This document shows, in pieces, positions 37,502 through 49,011 of a stretch of DNA of 64,000 bases; the first letter of the stretch is position 1; each line of letters begins with the position of its first letter. The stretch covers positions 135,842,001 through 135,906,000 of the forward strand of contig JBITNC010000001.1 in assembly GCA_050084985.1 (NCBI GenBank). The letters are read 5' to 3'. Under the pieces are notes generated by a model, which saw only the letters and a list, made by a program, of their open reading frames with translations, had not been told where the DNA came from and made no database searches. A program made the translations under genes and the position numbers. This DNA is from Nageia nagi. Lineage: Eukaryota; Pinophyta.

Positions 37502-39903
37502 ATGCCTCCACATAGATGCTCCACTGGACGTTCTCGACCCATCTGGGAAGAGGTAGGGATTTGAAATAACTTTCTTTTTTATTTTGTAATTTAATCATTT
37601 AATTTCAAAATTGAAATCATGAATGACATTTAGAAGTTATTTTGATTGTCTCTATCAGATAAAATTTGTAAATCATGCTTTTATTTATATTTTTTGTGAA
37701 ATTTTTTATAATTCGGCCTCGATCACCGACCTAGGCCGAACGGATGACAGATTCGCCAACGTTTGGAATGCGAATGTCGGCGACTGAGTCTTAACTTTTA
37801 GAAACACCGATGTTTTAGTATGAAATGCCATTTTTTTTTTGAGCTGAAATTTTTATTATTACACAAGTTCGAGACGTCTTTGAGCCTCGAGGTAGATATC
37901 CCTTGATTCTACAGGAGGGTAGAGATCTTCTAGGTCCGGTCGATCATACTTTTTTTAGGTTAGTTGGTTTTGGAGTGGGACCATACATGGGTCGCATTCA
38001 TTGGGAGTATCCTTTATTGGTTGCATTGTTAGACAGATGGGATGCAGTTACATGTACTTTTCACCTTCTGATAGGGGAGATGACTGTCATGATGGAGGAT
38101 ATACATAGATTGTATAGACTCCCCATTCATGGACAGAGGATTTTGCCTATGGTGGATAGAACAAGAGCTTTACCCGCTATTTCTTATTTGTATGGGGCCA
38201 CTCGGGTTGATACTATTATTTCTAAGATTATCTCAGGTGGCATCTGATATTACCAGTATTGGATGGAGGATCAGCAGGGGATGATCCATTTTCCATACTT
38301 GATGGGTTTAGTACAGTGTTATGCTCTCCCCGATACTGGTAGTGGGAGGTTTCTGTGGTCATTATTGCCCATTATTATAGATATGATATAGCATGGTACA
38401 GTGTATGCTTGGGCACCTACACTATTAGCTCAGATTTATAGGGAGCTATTCTTTTATTCTCAGGGGCATAGGACCTCTTTATCAGTTACTGTCACCTTGC
38501 AAGCGTGGGCTTATGAGCATATAGCTGTGGCTCATCCTCCAGGGTTGTCGATACCAGGGTTTGGTAGTCACTTGGATTATGAGGCTGGCATAGTCCGATG
38601 GCATGATGATTTTTATATTTGCCCATTGGATGGATTTCATCAAGATGTGAGCTATTATCGCCACATGCTTAGTCACTTGATTCCATATCAAGTGAGATTC
38701 AGACCTTACCATTTGTATCCCATCTAGGGAAAGCTTGTAGCTGAGCTTACTGGTATTCGATAGCCACATGTTTTGAGTGGTCGTCGAGCTAATTTTTTGG
38801 AGTATTTTCATTTTGAGAAAGTGCATCATCAGTTTGACTTAGTTCAGGATGTACCTGCACCATCAGTGCCATATCAGCATGAGGGCACTATCTCAGGAGA
38901 TGGTGTACAACTATTGGTTTATGCAAAGCCTGATCCTACTCAGGAGGAGTTATCATTGGAGGGTGAGATCAGGGAGGATGATGTCAAGGTGTCCGAGGCA
39001 TTCAGGGCCTGGTGGGAGGAGGGAGATGATGGCCTAGAGGGCATATTGGAGGGTCGATGCATTCATCAACATGTCGATGTTGTTGAGGAGTTGGGTGCAG
39101 TAGCAAGAGGGGGAGAGGTAGGCGAGGAGCCTATAGGAGCAGAGGCTACGAGAGAGGAGGCTACCGATGAGGAGGTTATGGTAGATGCTCCTGAGGAGTT
39201 AGCTCCTGAGGAGGAGGCTACGGGTGTAGGTGAGGAGGGAGCTACCCCAGAGGTTGCGCACGGAGTCGAGGAGGCTCCTACTACATAGGTTCCTAGCATT
39301 GATACTTTGCTAGGAGATATTTATGAGCTAAGATACCAGTTGGCACAGGCTAACTCACGCATGTACAGGTATAGGGTTGAGTAAGATAGATATATAGAGG
39401 AGAGAGATGAGGCTCATTCCTCTTTACAGGGAGCTCAGGCTCATCAGTTAGGAGTAGCATCTACTTCTGGGGATGGTTCTTTAGTTTTTCATCATGGCAT
39501 TTATCAGTAATAAGATTTTTATAGTGGTATAGTACAGATGTAGCTGACAGGTGTTCCAACTTTTACTCTAGGGGCTCACTATCCTATACCTCCAGATAGT
39601 TATATGCCTATAGATATCTAAGCATATCAGACAAGCAGCAACGCACAGGGCATAGTTGGATCTCTAGGTAGGACTCAAAGGTCGTGAGGTTTTCCTAGCA
39701 GGAGTGGTACACCCTAGGCATCTCCCTTAGGTGTTGTTGGTTCATCTGAGTTATGAGGAGCTCAGCATCCGGGTAGTCCTACAGGATCCATAGGCACTAA
39801 TCCTCCAGGTCAGGGTACCGAAGAGACCAGTAGATGGTGGAGGCAACCGAGTAGTCCTAGTAGACCAGGCAATGGTTGGGGTAGTCCTTGAGGATACCCT
39901 TTT
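37502..39903 (+). pseudogene. Antisense plant mobile domain (PMD) gene of element A
   Basis: Exon 1 is 37502-37552 (17 codons, MPPHRCSTGRS...PIWEE); donor gtaggg, intron 37553-37866; exon 2 from 37867 (VRDVFEPRGRYP). The PMD fold is clear: GPYMGRIHWEYPLLVALLDRW, TFHLLIGEMTVMMEDIHRLY, LPIHGQR, then AWAPTLLAQIYRELFFYSQG and HEGTISGD. An acidic E-rich tail (about 38990-39285), a short coiled coil (SIDTLLGDIYELRYQL) and a G/S/P-rich end follow. All of exon 2 is in one frame but carries stops, for example at 38245, 38389, 38725 and 39286; the one at 38389 fits CAG to TAG and the one at 38725 fits TGG to TAG. The acceptor reads aa|gtt where B and E have ag|gtt. PMD proteins are nuclear in plants; here the gene is carried against the transcription of gag-pol. 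Confidence 0.85.
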
Positions 39904-41156
39904 TCATGATGTTATTTTTATATGCTTATGAGGTTATTGGACCCTTGTATTTTATTGTATGATTCATGATGTTATGATGACCTTTTGATGGACTATGATG
40001 ATGTATATATAAATAGATAGATCTTTGATATTTATGGTACTTTTATGATTTTTGATGCATGAGTTTTCATTTTATACATAGATTTGTGATAAAATAGGTA
40101 TGATTTGATGTTATGTAGATCATAATAAACATAATTGTCTTTTAATTACTTGATGATGAATAGATGTTAATGATAGATGTAATTTTCAAAATGTATGATG
40201 CATATATATAATTGTGGAATGTATGATATATAATTTTGAGGATACTTTTTGTAATTTTTTAAATAATGATAAAATACATAACATATATCAACAAATTAGT
40301 TTGATGATGTTATTAATCTCAAAATTAAGTTAATAATAAGTACGATTATAGTTGCTATAAATAATAAATCTAATTTATAATTTTAATAAGTTAAGTTATT
40401 TAAGGATATATTTTTATTATATTTTTGTGGAATCAGATGCATCATCTTCCGTACTTGGCAATTTTACAATAAACTTCTTGACATGACAAACTAGTGACTT
40501 ATGGATGTATATGAACATTAACTTTATCTTGGTTAGGGGAACAATAAATAATCATTCTTATCCTTTCCAAAGAAAAGCAAGTTTTAATAATGTTCAAGGG
40601 TAATAGATAATAATAAAAATGGGTTTAACAAAATGATACAAATGACTCTAAGCACAAACAAATTACAAACCATGACATAAGATTAGGTGATTTTGGAGGA
40701 TTATGAACATTAAGTTTATCTTTGTCAGGGGAAAAATAAATAATCATTCTTATCCTTTCCAAAGAAAAGCAATTTTAATAATGTTCAATGGTAATGATAT
40801 TTTCAAAAGGAATGGGTTTAACAAAATGACACAAATGATTTTAAACACAAACAAAATACAAATTATGACAAAAGATTAGGTGATTTTGGATTAATAACCA
40901 AGTTATTATAACATCTACCTTATCTTTCTTTATCTCAAGATTTAACAACCTAAGATGATATCAAACAATATCGTTATATGTTGATAAAAAATCTATAAAC
41001 TCCAGTGTGTGTAGTGAGATTCATTTCCCTTCTTAGATCATTTGAGATGAAATATCCTATGGACATTAATAAGCTAGTCTATCCATATGAAACGTATAGA
41101 GGTCCATAGGAAAGAAGGTCGCTTACCAGAATGGACATATCGCCACTCATAAGGTA
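39904..41156. other. Non-coding spacer of A with a two-copy tandem repeat
   Basis: Very AT-rich. Nothing coding is recognised apart from the repeat listed next. Confidence 0.6.
40506..40890. repeat. 192-base tandem duplication in element A
   Basis: Unit 1 about 40506-40697, unit 2 about 40698-40890. Both contain ttatcctttccaaagaaaag, gggtttaacaaaatga and agattaggtgattttgga, about 85-90 percent identical by eye. Confidence 0.85.
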
Positions 41157-41261
41157 TGCCCCATTGCCAGATAGGCATCCATAGCCCCGATGAGGATTAA
41201 CCCCTCGATCTCGCTACAACCTTGCTCTACTGCCAGTCAGGCATCCATAGCCCCAGTAGAG
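41157..41261. other. Twin-hairpin conserved element in A
   Basis: Two similar modules each hold tgccag(a)t(c)aggcatccatagcccc flanked by complementary arms. The second is an 8-base perfect stem ctctactg (41225-41232) / cagtagag (41254-41261); the first is ccccattg (about 41160-41167) / cgatgagg (about 41188-41195) with one mismatch and one wobble. Each loop contains a smaller gcc-agtca-ggc hairpin. A diverged copy with a compensatory change is at 15988-16094 in B. It lies between the integrase side and the PMD gene; the role is unknown. Confidence 0.6.
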
Positions 41262-42037
41262 GATATTGTAATCACCCAAGAATCATTGAATTTTTTTTTT
41301 TTTATCAAATAATTCTTGGATTTGAGATGAAGCGAATAATAGGATAGACACATAAATTTCACTCTTAATATCTCTTAGAATGATTTCATTCAAATTCTCT
41401 TAGAAGTTTTTAATGTCGTAAGTGTTTGGAGTTTTAAATTTTCCTTCAAACACAAACTTTATGTTTTTCTATCATCTATGGTATATCATTTCTTTATGAA
41501 AGAAAAGACAAAGTGAATGTAGTGATAACAAGGAGATTATTCTAAGATGACCTTTTCACACATTACACATTTACTGGATAATCACTTTTACAATGACATG
41601 CAACATATATTCACATTATACAAGGGCAGGGCACCCAATTTCCAAGTGACCTCTAGATGTTTCCATCTAGGTAGATTTTATAATTTTATAATTTTTTATG
41701 TGTTTTATAGTTTTCAATTTTCAGGATTTTATAATTTTCAATTTTTTAGGATTTTATCATTTTTTCTAGGGAATCTATTCATGACGCGTTCAAATCAAGT
41801 TTGAACTACCTCAGGATTAAATGAACAATGTGTTGAACTAAACAAAAAACTAAAATCTAATACCACTTGATTATGATAGATTTCTGGAACACAATAATCT
41901 AAGTGTTCAAATGCTACAGTTTGTGCGATAGAGATGATTTGTTATCGATGTTTTAAAGTCAGGTTGTGAGTATAATCAACTATTATTTTAGGCTTTTCTA
42001 CAGGCCACAGAAGATAGAAATATATCATTAAATCATA
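41262..42037. other. Spacer of A
   Basis: AT-rich, with remnants of sense-strand coding sequence after the small 3' frame. Nothing further is recognised. Confidence 0.4.
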
Positions 42038-42337
42038 TTATGAGTTAGGAGAACACCATAACTCAAATGCGTTGATACAAACAATAACTTGATATCCATT
42101 TATTTTGACATCCCAACCATTATTTATACCACAAAACATATGGTATGTTCTTTCAAATTGTTCATCAATAGTCAATCGTAAATAATTTAAGAGATTAAAA
42201 TCAAATCTATGTTTTAAATATGTTAATGCTAAATCACCTGGATATCTTGGCGGTGGAAATCGTACTTGTGGTTGCACTATGCTACCTTCAGCAGATTCCT
42301 TTGCCAGATTCATCCTTTCTGTTTTAATCATTAACAC
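42038..42337 (-). CDS. Small extra frame downstream of integrase in A
   Basis: 99 codons on the element strand, starting 83 bases beyond the end of integrase remains. It contains RFPPPRYPGDLALTYLKHRF and NYLRLTIDEQFERTY, then GWDVKINGYQVIV. It aligns weakly with two frames at 17442-18263 of B, which share the L.[LI]..EIQ-type core. No known domain is recognised. Tat elements often carry an additional frame 3' of integrase; whether it is translated is not known. Confidence 0.4.
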   Translation of the reverse strand: MLMIKTERMNLAKESAEGSIVQPQVRFPPPRYPGDLALTYLKHRFDFNLLNYLRLTIDEQFERTYHMFCGINNGWDVKINGYQVIVCINAFELWCSPNS

Positions 42338-42419
42338 TTGACAAATATTAATACTTTATTTATTTATTATTTTAACAATAAAATAAAACAAAAGAAGACT
42401 AATGTACACTTTTTTTTTT

Positions 42420-43560
42420 TATATATATAGAAGGGTCGAAGATGCATGATATTTATAGGTTCACACTCTTCATTTCCTTCTAAGTCTGATAAATGATAAG
42501 TTCCTTTACCGAATTTTTTCTTAATGATATATGGTCCTAACCAATTTGGAGCAAACTTATCTCTAAGCTATCGTTCTATTTGTGAAGTTTGTTGATTTTC
42601 TTTTAAAACCAAATCACCTATTTTGAACTCACGAATTAGAGCCCTTTTATCAAAAGCTCATTTTATCCTCTTCTGATAAACACGCATATGCTCTAAAGCA
42701 TTAATACATTTTTCATCTAAAAGCAATAATTGATCTAAGCGAGTCTATCTTGCTTCCTCGTCGAAGTTTTGCTCACTTAGATTTACTCTAAGGGATGGTA
42801 TCTCAAGTTCTATGGGTAGGATGGCTTCCGTTCCATATACTAAAGAGAATGGTGTTGCCCCAATAGGAGTGCGTACACTGGTATGATAAGCCCATAAGGC
42901 TTTTGGTATTTGCATATGCCAATCTCTATGAGAATCATTTACTATTTTCGCTAAGATGTTCTGAATAGTTTTATTAGTAGCCTCTGCCTGTCCATTGCCT
43001 TGTGGATAATATGGAGTGGAAAAACTTTGTTTAATTTTATACTTATCACATATTTGTTTTACATCCTTATTTTTAAAATTTTTTCCATTATCCGTAATTA
43101 ATTGGTTCGGTATGCTGAATCTACATATAATATAATTTTCTATAAATTCAAGAATTCGTGAACCAGTGGTGGAAGTCATGGGAATAGCCTCTACCCATTT
43201 GGTAAAATATTCAGTTGCTGTAATGATGAACTTGTGTCCACCAGAAGATGTAGGAGTAATTTGTCCTATTAAATCTAATGCCCATTTAGAGAATGGCCAA
43301 AGTGATTGTATAGGATTTAGTTCTTGAGATGGTTGTGAAAATAAATGAGCATATTGTTGACATTTAAAACATTTTTTAACATATTCACAACAATCTTTTT
43401 CCATAGTTGGCCAATAATACCCCATTCGTATTAATCATTTTACAATCGCAACACCATTAAAATGTCCTCTGCATGTTCCATCATGGGTGGAGGATATAGC
43501 CTTTTTAATATCATTCCATTCAAGACATCTGAGTAAAATACCATTGAAATTTTGTCGATG
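42420..43560 (-). pseudogene. int: Integrase of element A
   Basis: The catalytic part is open at 42745-43425 (226 codons). The zinc-binding region ends in CFKCQ (residues 19-23). The catalytic triad is complete as D51 (WALDLIG), D112 (ITDNGKNF) and E148 (NGQAEAT), with the canonical 35-residue spacing of a DD35E integrase. The histidine half of the zinc finger lies upstream (about 43440-43500) behind an in-frame stop. The C-terminal domain (APNWLGPYIIKKK, about 42480-42560) lies downstream behind another. The core could be active, but the protein is broken at both ends. Confidence 0.9.
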
Positions 43561-43608
43561 CAAGATATCCCCTATCAAACAATATTTATTTGCTTTAATT
43601 TTAAAAGC

Positions 43609-44280
43609 TCATCGTGATGATTTATTAAGGTTTGCAGGAAGAGTTCTAAATTTTAAAAAATCTATCAATTCTTTGTACCAATTATCTTTATCAATTACAT
43701 CAATATTTAATACACTTTTTTCTTCATTTTCCTGTTGTAATGATGATTGAGACAATTGAATTATTTTAACTTGAATTGAAGATTTTTTATGATCTTCTGG
43801 GATAAGAGATCCAATAGAAGCCATAGCATCTGCAAATCTATTAGATGATCTTGGTGCCACTTCTATACTAAATTGGTCAAAAAATTTTAATAATTCCTCA
43901 ACTAACACTTTATACTTTTGAAGTAAAGGTTCTTTACATTGATAGATTCCTTTCACTTGATTTACGATGAGTAAAGAATCTCCAATAATCTTAATTCTTT
44001 TAAGTTTTAATTTAACAGTAGTTTTTAATGCTAATATCAAAGCTTCATATTCTGCATTATTATTAGTACAAGGAAATTTTAGTTTAAATGAATATGGTAT
44101 AGGGATCCCTTGCGGGGTTATAAATACAACACCTGCTCCACCACCTTGTTCACATCGAGAACCATCAAAGTGTATTGTCATATCCCAATCATCTTCGGGT
44201 TCTATAGCTATTTCAATTTCATCTAATTGAAACACCCCATCATCAGGTAATTCAATGACAAGGGGTTTATTATCTTGCAA
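43609..44280 (-). pseudogene. Second RNase H (plant dual RNase H) of element A
   Basis: 223 open codons. Active-site acids are visible at D39 (IHFDGSRCE), E77 (NNAEYEALI), D101 (IIGDSLLIVNQ) and D151 (RFADAMAS). This extra domain follows the RT-linked RNase H and is specific to the Tat lineage. It is part of the polyprotein, in the same frame as the preceding reverse transcriptase piece but separated from it by stops, and from integrase by about 180 bases with a stop. Confidence 0.9.
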
Positions 44281-44289
44281 TGGAGCATC

Positions 44290-46193
44290 AGTGAGATAAT
44301 AAGCAATTACTTATCCTTTTATTGACTTTTGTCTGATAAAATGTAAATCAAATTTAGTTAAGTGCGTTATCCACTTTGTAGTACTTGAATTTTGATAGGT
44401 TTTATTCATCATATATTTCAACGGATCCACTTTAGAGATGACATATGTTGTATGATTAAGCATATAATGTCAAAGTTTTTTAGTAGCAAAAATGACAGCA
44501 AGACATAATTTTTCCAAATATATGTACTTAATCTCATAGCTCACAAGTGTTCTACTCAGATAATATATAGCTTGTTCTTTATTGTGTTCATTCTTTTGAG
44601 TAAGCATTGTTCCTAAAGCATTTTTAGTAGTAGAAATATATAACAAAAAGGGTACATCTTTTCTTGGTGGACTTAAGACAGGAGGAGATAATAAATATCT
44701 TTTAATTTCATCGAATGCATCTTGTTGCTCTTTGCCCCAATGATATTCTATCCCCTTTTTTAATAATTTTGTAAATGGTTTACATTTATCAGAAAGTTGA
44801 GCTATAAACCTTCTAATGGCTTGTAACTTACCCTGTAAAATTTGTAATTGTTTTAGATTTGCAGGAGGTGGCATGTCTACTACTGCCTTCACTTTACTAG
44901 GATCTATTTCAATTCCTCGTTGGGACACAATAAATCCTAATAATTTTCCTGAAGTTACACCAAAAACACATTTTTTTGGATTTAATCTTACTTTATGTTC
45001 TAATAATCTATCTAAGACTTTAATTAGGTCTTTTCCATGATCTACTCGATATTTAGATCTAACCAACAAATCATCGACATAATCTTCTACTATGTCGTGC
45101 ATATAATCATGGAATATATAAGTCATAGCCCTTTGATAAGTTGCCCCAGCATTTTTTAATCCAAAAGGCATAACTTTATAACAAAAGGTACCCCAAGGAG
45201 TTATAAAAGCCATTTTATCAGTAGCTATTTTTATTTGATTATAACCAGAAAACTCGTCCATTAATGACAACATATCATGTCCTACTATCGAGTCTACCAA
45301 ACTATCAATGCTAGGTAGAGGGAAATCATCCTTAGGACAAGCTTTGTTAAGATCACGAAATCTATGCATATTCTTATTTTTCCACTTGGTTTTTTCACAG
45401 GTACCATATTAGATATCCAATCTGAATAATCTATAGGTTGTATAAATTTAGCTTCTAATAATTTTTGAAGTTCTTCTTTTACCATTAATGCTATAGTAGG
45501 ATGCATTTTACGTAATTTCTGTTTAACAGGTTTAGCATCAGACTTTAATGCTAAATTATGTACTACTAATTTAGGATCTATTCCAGGCATGTCTGCATAT
45601 GACCATGCAAATACCTTTTCTTGTTCTTTTAATAAGGTTATAATTTCTTGTTCATTTTCTGTGAGATTTTCTCCTAATTGAATAATTTTAGAATTTTGAG
45701 GATCATTACTAATATTTATTTCTAAGACTTTTTCAGTAAGCATATGTGACCCTTCTTCTAATTGATTTGGTACTGGTATCCAACCATTGTCGTTAACACT
45801 ATATTCTTCATCGTATCCTTGAGTTTGTTCATTCGTGCATACTTGATTTTCATAGGAACCAAATATGTGATCTACGTTTTTGAATTCATGTATCGAAGGA
45901 TTAGATGATATAAGAGAAAAATTAGCAGTTACTTCATCTGTAGAAGTATTGGCTATTATTTTGATTAAATTTTGGTTTTCGTTAACTTCATCTATTTGTT
46001 CATTATTTTGATCTTCAATATCATTCTCTTTTATTGTAACCATATTTATCGATGGTATATCTGAATATGGAATAATTGATGATTTGGCATTTTTATTTAT
46101 TTTTTCCTGTATATCACTTGGTAAGCGCGAATGATTCCAGGGTGGCGCAATATTATTAATAAAGAGCATTTTGACCCCTTCTAAGACATCCAT
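44290..46193 (-). pseudogene. pol: Reverse transcriptase and RNase H of element A
   Basis: Open 45294-46193 holds the linker and the start of the domain (DMPGIDPKLVVHNLAL, KPVKQKLRKM, KPSGKIRICIDF). A frameshift near 45370 moves to the frame of 44470-45369. That frame holds DLNKACPKDDFPLPSID, LMDEFSGYNQI (D38), FITPWGTFCYKVMPFGLKNAG and the polymerase box YVDD at residues 97-100. RNase H follows (YLSRTLVSYEIKYIYLEKL) and continues past a stop at about 44467. Motifs are complete; the frameshift and stops disable it. Confidence 0.9.
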
Positions 46194-46202
46194 TTCACTT
46201 AA

Positions 46203-47872
46203 TTATTCTTCTCTTATATTAATAATTTCTTGTACTATGGATTCTTTCTCTAAAATTTCTTCATTATAATCCAAATTCTCTTCTCCTAAATTTCCTACTT
46301 TAGCAAGATTTTTACATTTATTTTGATAACCTAATCCCCTTTTATCAGTGGGATCTTGGTATTGTAATTCAATTATTTCCCATGGACCCTGTTCATATCG
46401 ACCCAATCCTCATCCTTGCCAATTACATTTGTTAAAATGTTTAATACAAATGTTCTTGAACATGGCGATAAATATTTCATATCATTATTGAAATTTCCTT
46501 CATATGTTTGATTAGGTATTGTTGACACAGGATCTACTATCCCCACATAGATAAACATTGTCTGATTAGGTACTTCTCCTAAAGGTACTATTTGTCCAAT
46601 TACACTAGGTGATTTGGATACTTTACCCACTTCTTGTGATGAAGGTATATTGAATACCACATCATCTACGTCATATTCTCCCATCCCTAAATCCATTAAT
46701 TTAATTTTTACTGGATATACATTGGATGAGTCATTATTAGATGTAGTATTTACTTGTTTTGATGAAGAAGCTCCATATTTTTTGTCTAAAGTTTTAGCAA
46801 CTTTTTCCCAAGTATCTTTATCTTGTATAACTATATCACTTTTTCCTTTTATGACTTCAGATTGATTCATATTTTTGTTCATTAATATGGTTGATAAATT
46901 AGGGGACAGTAATGTCACTTTATTCGGATCAAAAATTAAATTACAATGTGAATAAGGATCTGGATCTTTAAACACACAATGAACTTTATCTTTATAGATG
47001 TATTTTAAACATCCATGATAAGTTGATGGAACACATTGCATTTCTCTAATCCATGGGCATCCTAAAAGAATGTTGTATTGTATAATATTTCCTTAAATTA
47101 TATGTAATAAAGTTTGAACGGTTTTAGCCCCTACTGTAATCAGAAGCACTATTGATCCCAAAGTTGAACACACTGCATCATTAAACGCCCTAATTTGTAA
47201 AGAAGGAGCTAAGATAAGTGAGTCTGATAAATTCAAATTTTTGCATGCAGCATCTGAAATTATATTTATAGCTAAACCTTCATCTATCAGAATTATTTTA
47301 AATAATTTCCCATCTACTTTACCAATTATATGTAAAGGTGGATCAAGTCCGCCTGGTCCATCGTTATTTAATTTTTCTTGTTCGTAGAAGGTGATACTAG
47401 GTTGTTGAGATATCCTCAAACTTTAAACTATTGAAATAAAATTATCGGGGTTACTAATATCCACTTGAATTTCTTGTAGAATTTGATTCATAGCTTCCCT
47501 ATAACTCTCAGACTGTTGTAATAATTCAAATAAGGTCATCTTAACTGGAGACATTTTTAATTATCGTTGAAGAGCACCTTTTATCGAAACTTTAGGTTGT
47601 TGTAGAGGAGGTATAGGTTGTATATTAATTGGGTTTGGTATCGATTGATTTTTTCATGGATTATCCTATTTATTCTAATATTGTTGTGCTCTTGTAGCTA
47701 TACCAATCATATGTATTGAATCATCGATAGTTCCTATAAATGGTATATCCTTATTATTCCATGTATAGTTCATTTGGTTTGGGATAATTGCCACATTGTT
47801 AGCCTGATGTGAGGGTAAGTGGTTTTGATATATCCCTAAATTTTGATTCGAAGGCACAACAGGATTATCCAC
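46203..47872 (-). pseudogene. Protease region and linker of element A
   Basis: Pieces 47675-47872, 47093-47419 and 46373-47041 lie in one frame, and 46203-46406 in another. The protease active site is LIDEGLAINIIS (D-E-G instead of the usual D-T/S-G, shared with B), followed by the flap and the QYNILLGCPWIRE segment typical of Tat proteases. The last piece contains RGLGYQNK, a G-patch-like wording. The frame change at 47875 is a small indel, because B reads through the same place in one frame. Confidence 0.8.
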
Positions 47873-47874
47873 AT

Positions 47875-48990
47875 CTATTTTTGACTATCTATCAAGTCTT
47901 GAATTTTATGTTGTAAAGTTCGACATTTATTTGTATTATGTCCTTTTTGCCTATGATAAGCACAAAATTCATTTTCCTTATACCAGTTGCTTCCTTTAGC
48001 ATTAGGATTTTTAGGTTTTATATCAGGTAATTTAATCATACCATTATCACATAATTTTTTAAGTATTTTAGCTAATGGTTCTGATAATGGGGTAAAATTT
48101 CTTTTAGGCTTAGGTTCAACATTTTCTTCGATTTTTGAAGATTGACCAGAATTTTCTGTCATAGCTATTTGATTATTTTGTGGTTGTTTAGTACTATTTT
48201 CATATTGATTACCCTTTTTGTATTCTTTTTTCTTGAGTTTTAATTCTCCATCTTGAATTTTAACTCTTTCTATAACTACTGCCTGAGCAATAGCTTCTTC
48301 AAAAGTTTTATGTTGTTGAATTTGGAGAACACTGGCTATTAGTCTTAAACAACTTTGACTAAATAATTTAACCAATTCTTCTTGTGGTATTGTATAAGGC
48401 ATACTAGTGAGTATAGCCTGCCATCTTGAGATGTAATCTTGTATAGTTTCATCAGGAAACTGTTGTAATCTTGTAAGATCAGTAATTGAAGATCTTTCTT
48501 TAATATTGATTCTAAAGTGTTCAAGAAATTGATTAGCCAATTGTTCGAATGTATATAAACTATGCATAGGTAAACTATTATACTAATCTAAAGCTTGACC
48601 TGCGAGTGTCATAGGAAATATACGTAACATTAATGAGTCATCATTGGCTATCTGATAGCTAGAAAATGTAAATTTTCTCAAATGTTCTTTGGGGTCTTCT
48701 CTTCCTTTAAATGATTCTATTTTTGGAAATTCAAACCTATATGGTAGTTTCTTTTTTGGAACACTTGGATGAATAGGCTCATTGCAAATATTTTTATAAT
48801 TTAACTTTTGAAGTCCTTGAACATTCATTTCTCGATTTATAAAATCCTTCATAAATTCTTCTAATTCTTTATCAGTTCTATGACCTTGAGTGTGTCTATG
48901 ATATCTTCGAGTATTCAGATCCTTTTTCAAAATTGATCTTGAAGTGTAAGACTCATAGTCAGAAGGAAACTCTAATGGTGGTGGAGGCAA
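47875..48990 (-). pseudogene. gag: Gag capsid core of element A
   Basis: Open pieces 48583-48990 and 47875-48567, same frame, separated by one stop at 48580-48582. They contain the retrotransposon gag core: PYRFEFPKIESFKGREDPKEHLRKF-like start, then LYTFEQLANQFLEHF and LTRLQQFPDETIQDYISRW. A basic region and a CAYHRQKGHNTNKC knuckle follow near the end. It builds the virus-like particle. Confidence 0.9.
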
Positions 48991-49011
48991 TATTTTAAGA
49001 GGTGAATGTCA

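Noticed and set aside
38482-38829. 115-codon minus-strand frame
   Set aside because: It lies opposite the PMD second exon and has no family resemblance.
39066-39299. Serine/alanine-rich minus-strand frame
   Set aside because: Opposite strand of the acidic GAG/GAA-rich tail of the PMD gene; composition alone keeps it open.
47870-47880. Programmed frameshift between gag and protease
   Set aside because: Element B reads through the equivalent place in one frame, so the frame change in A is best explained by a small indel.
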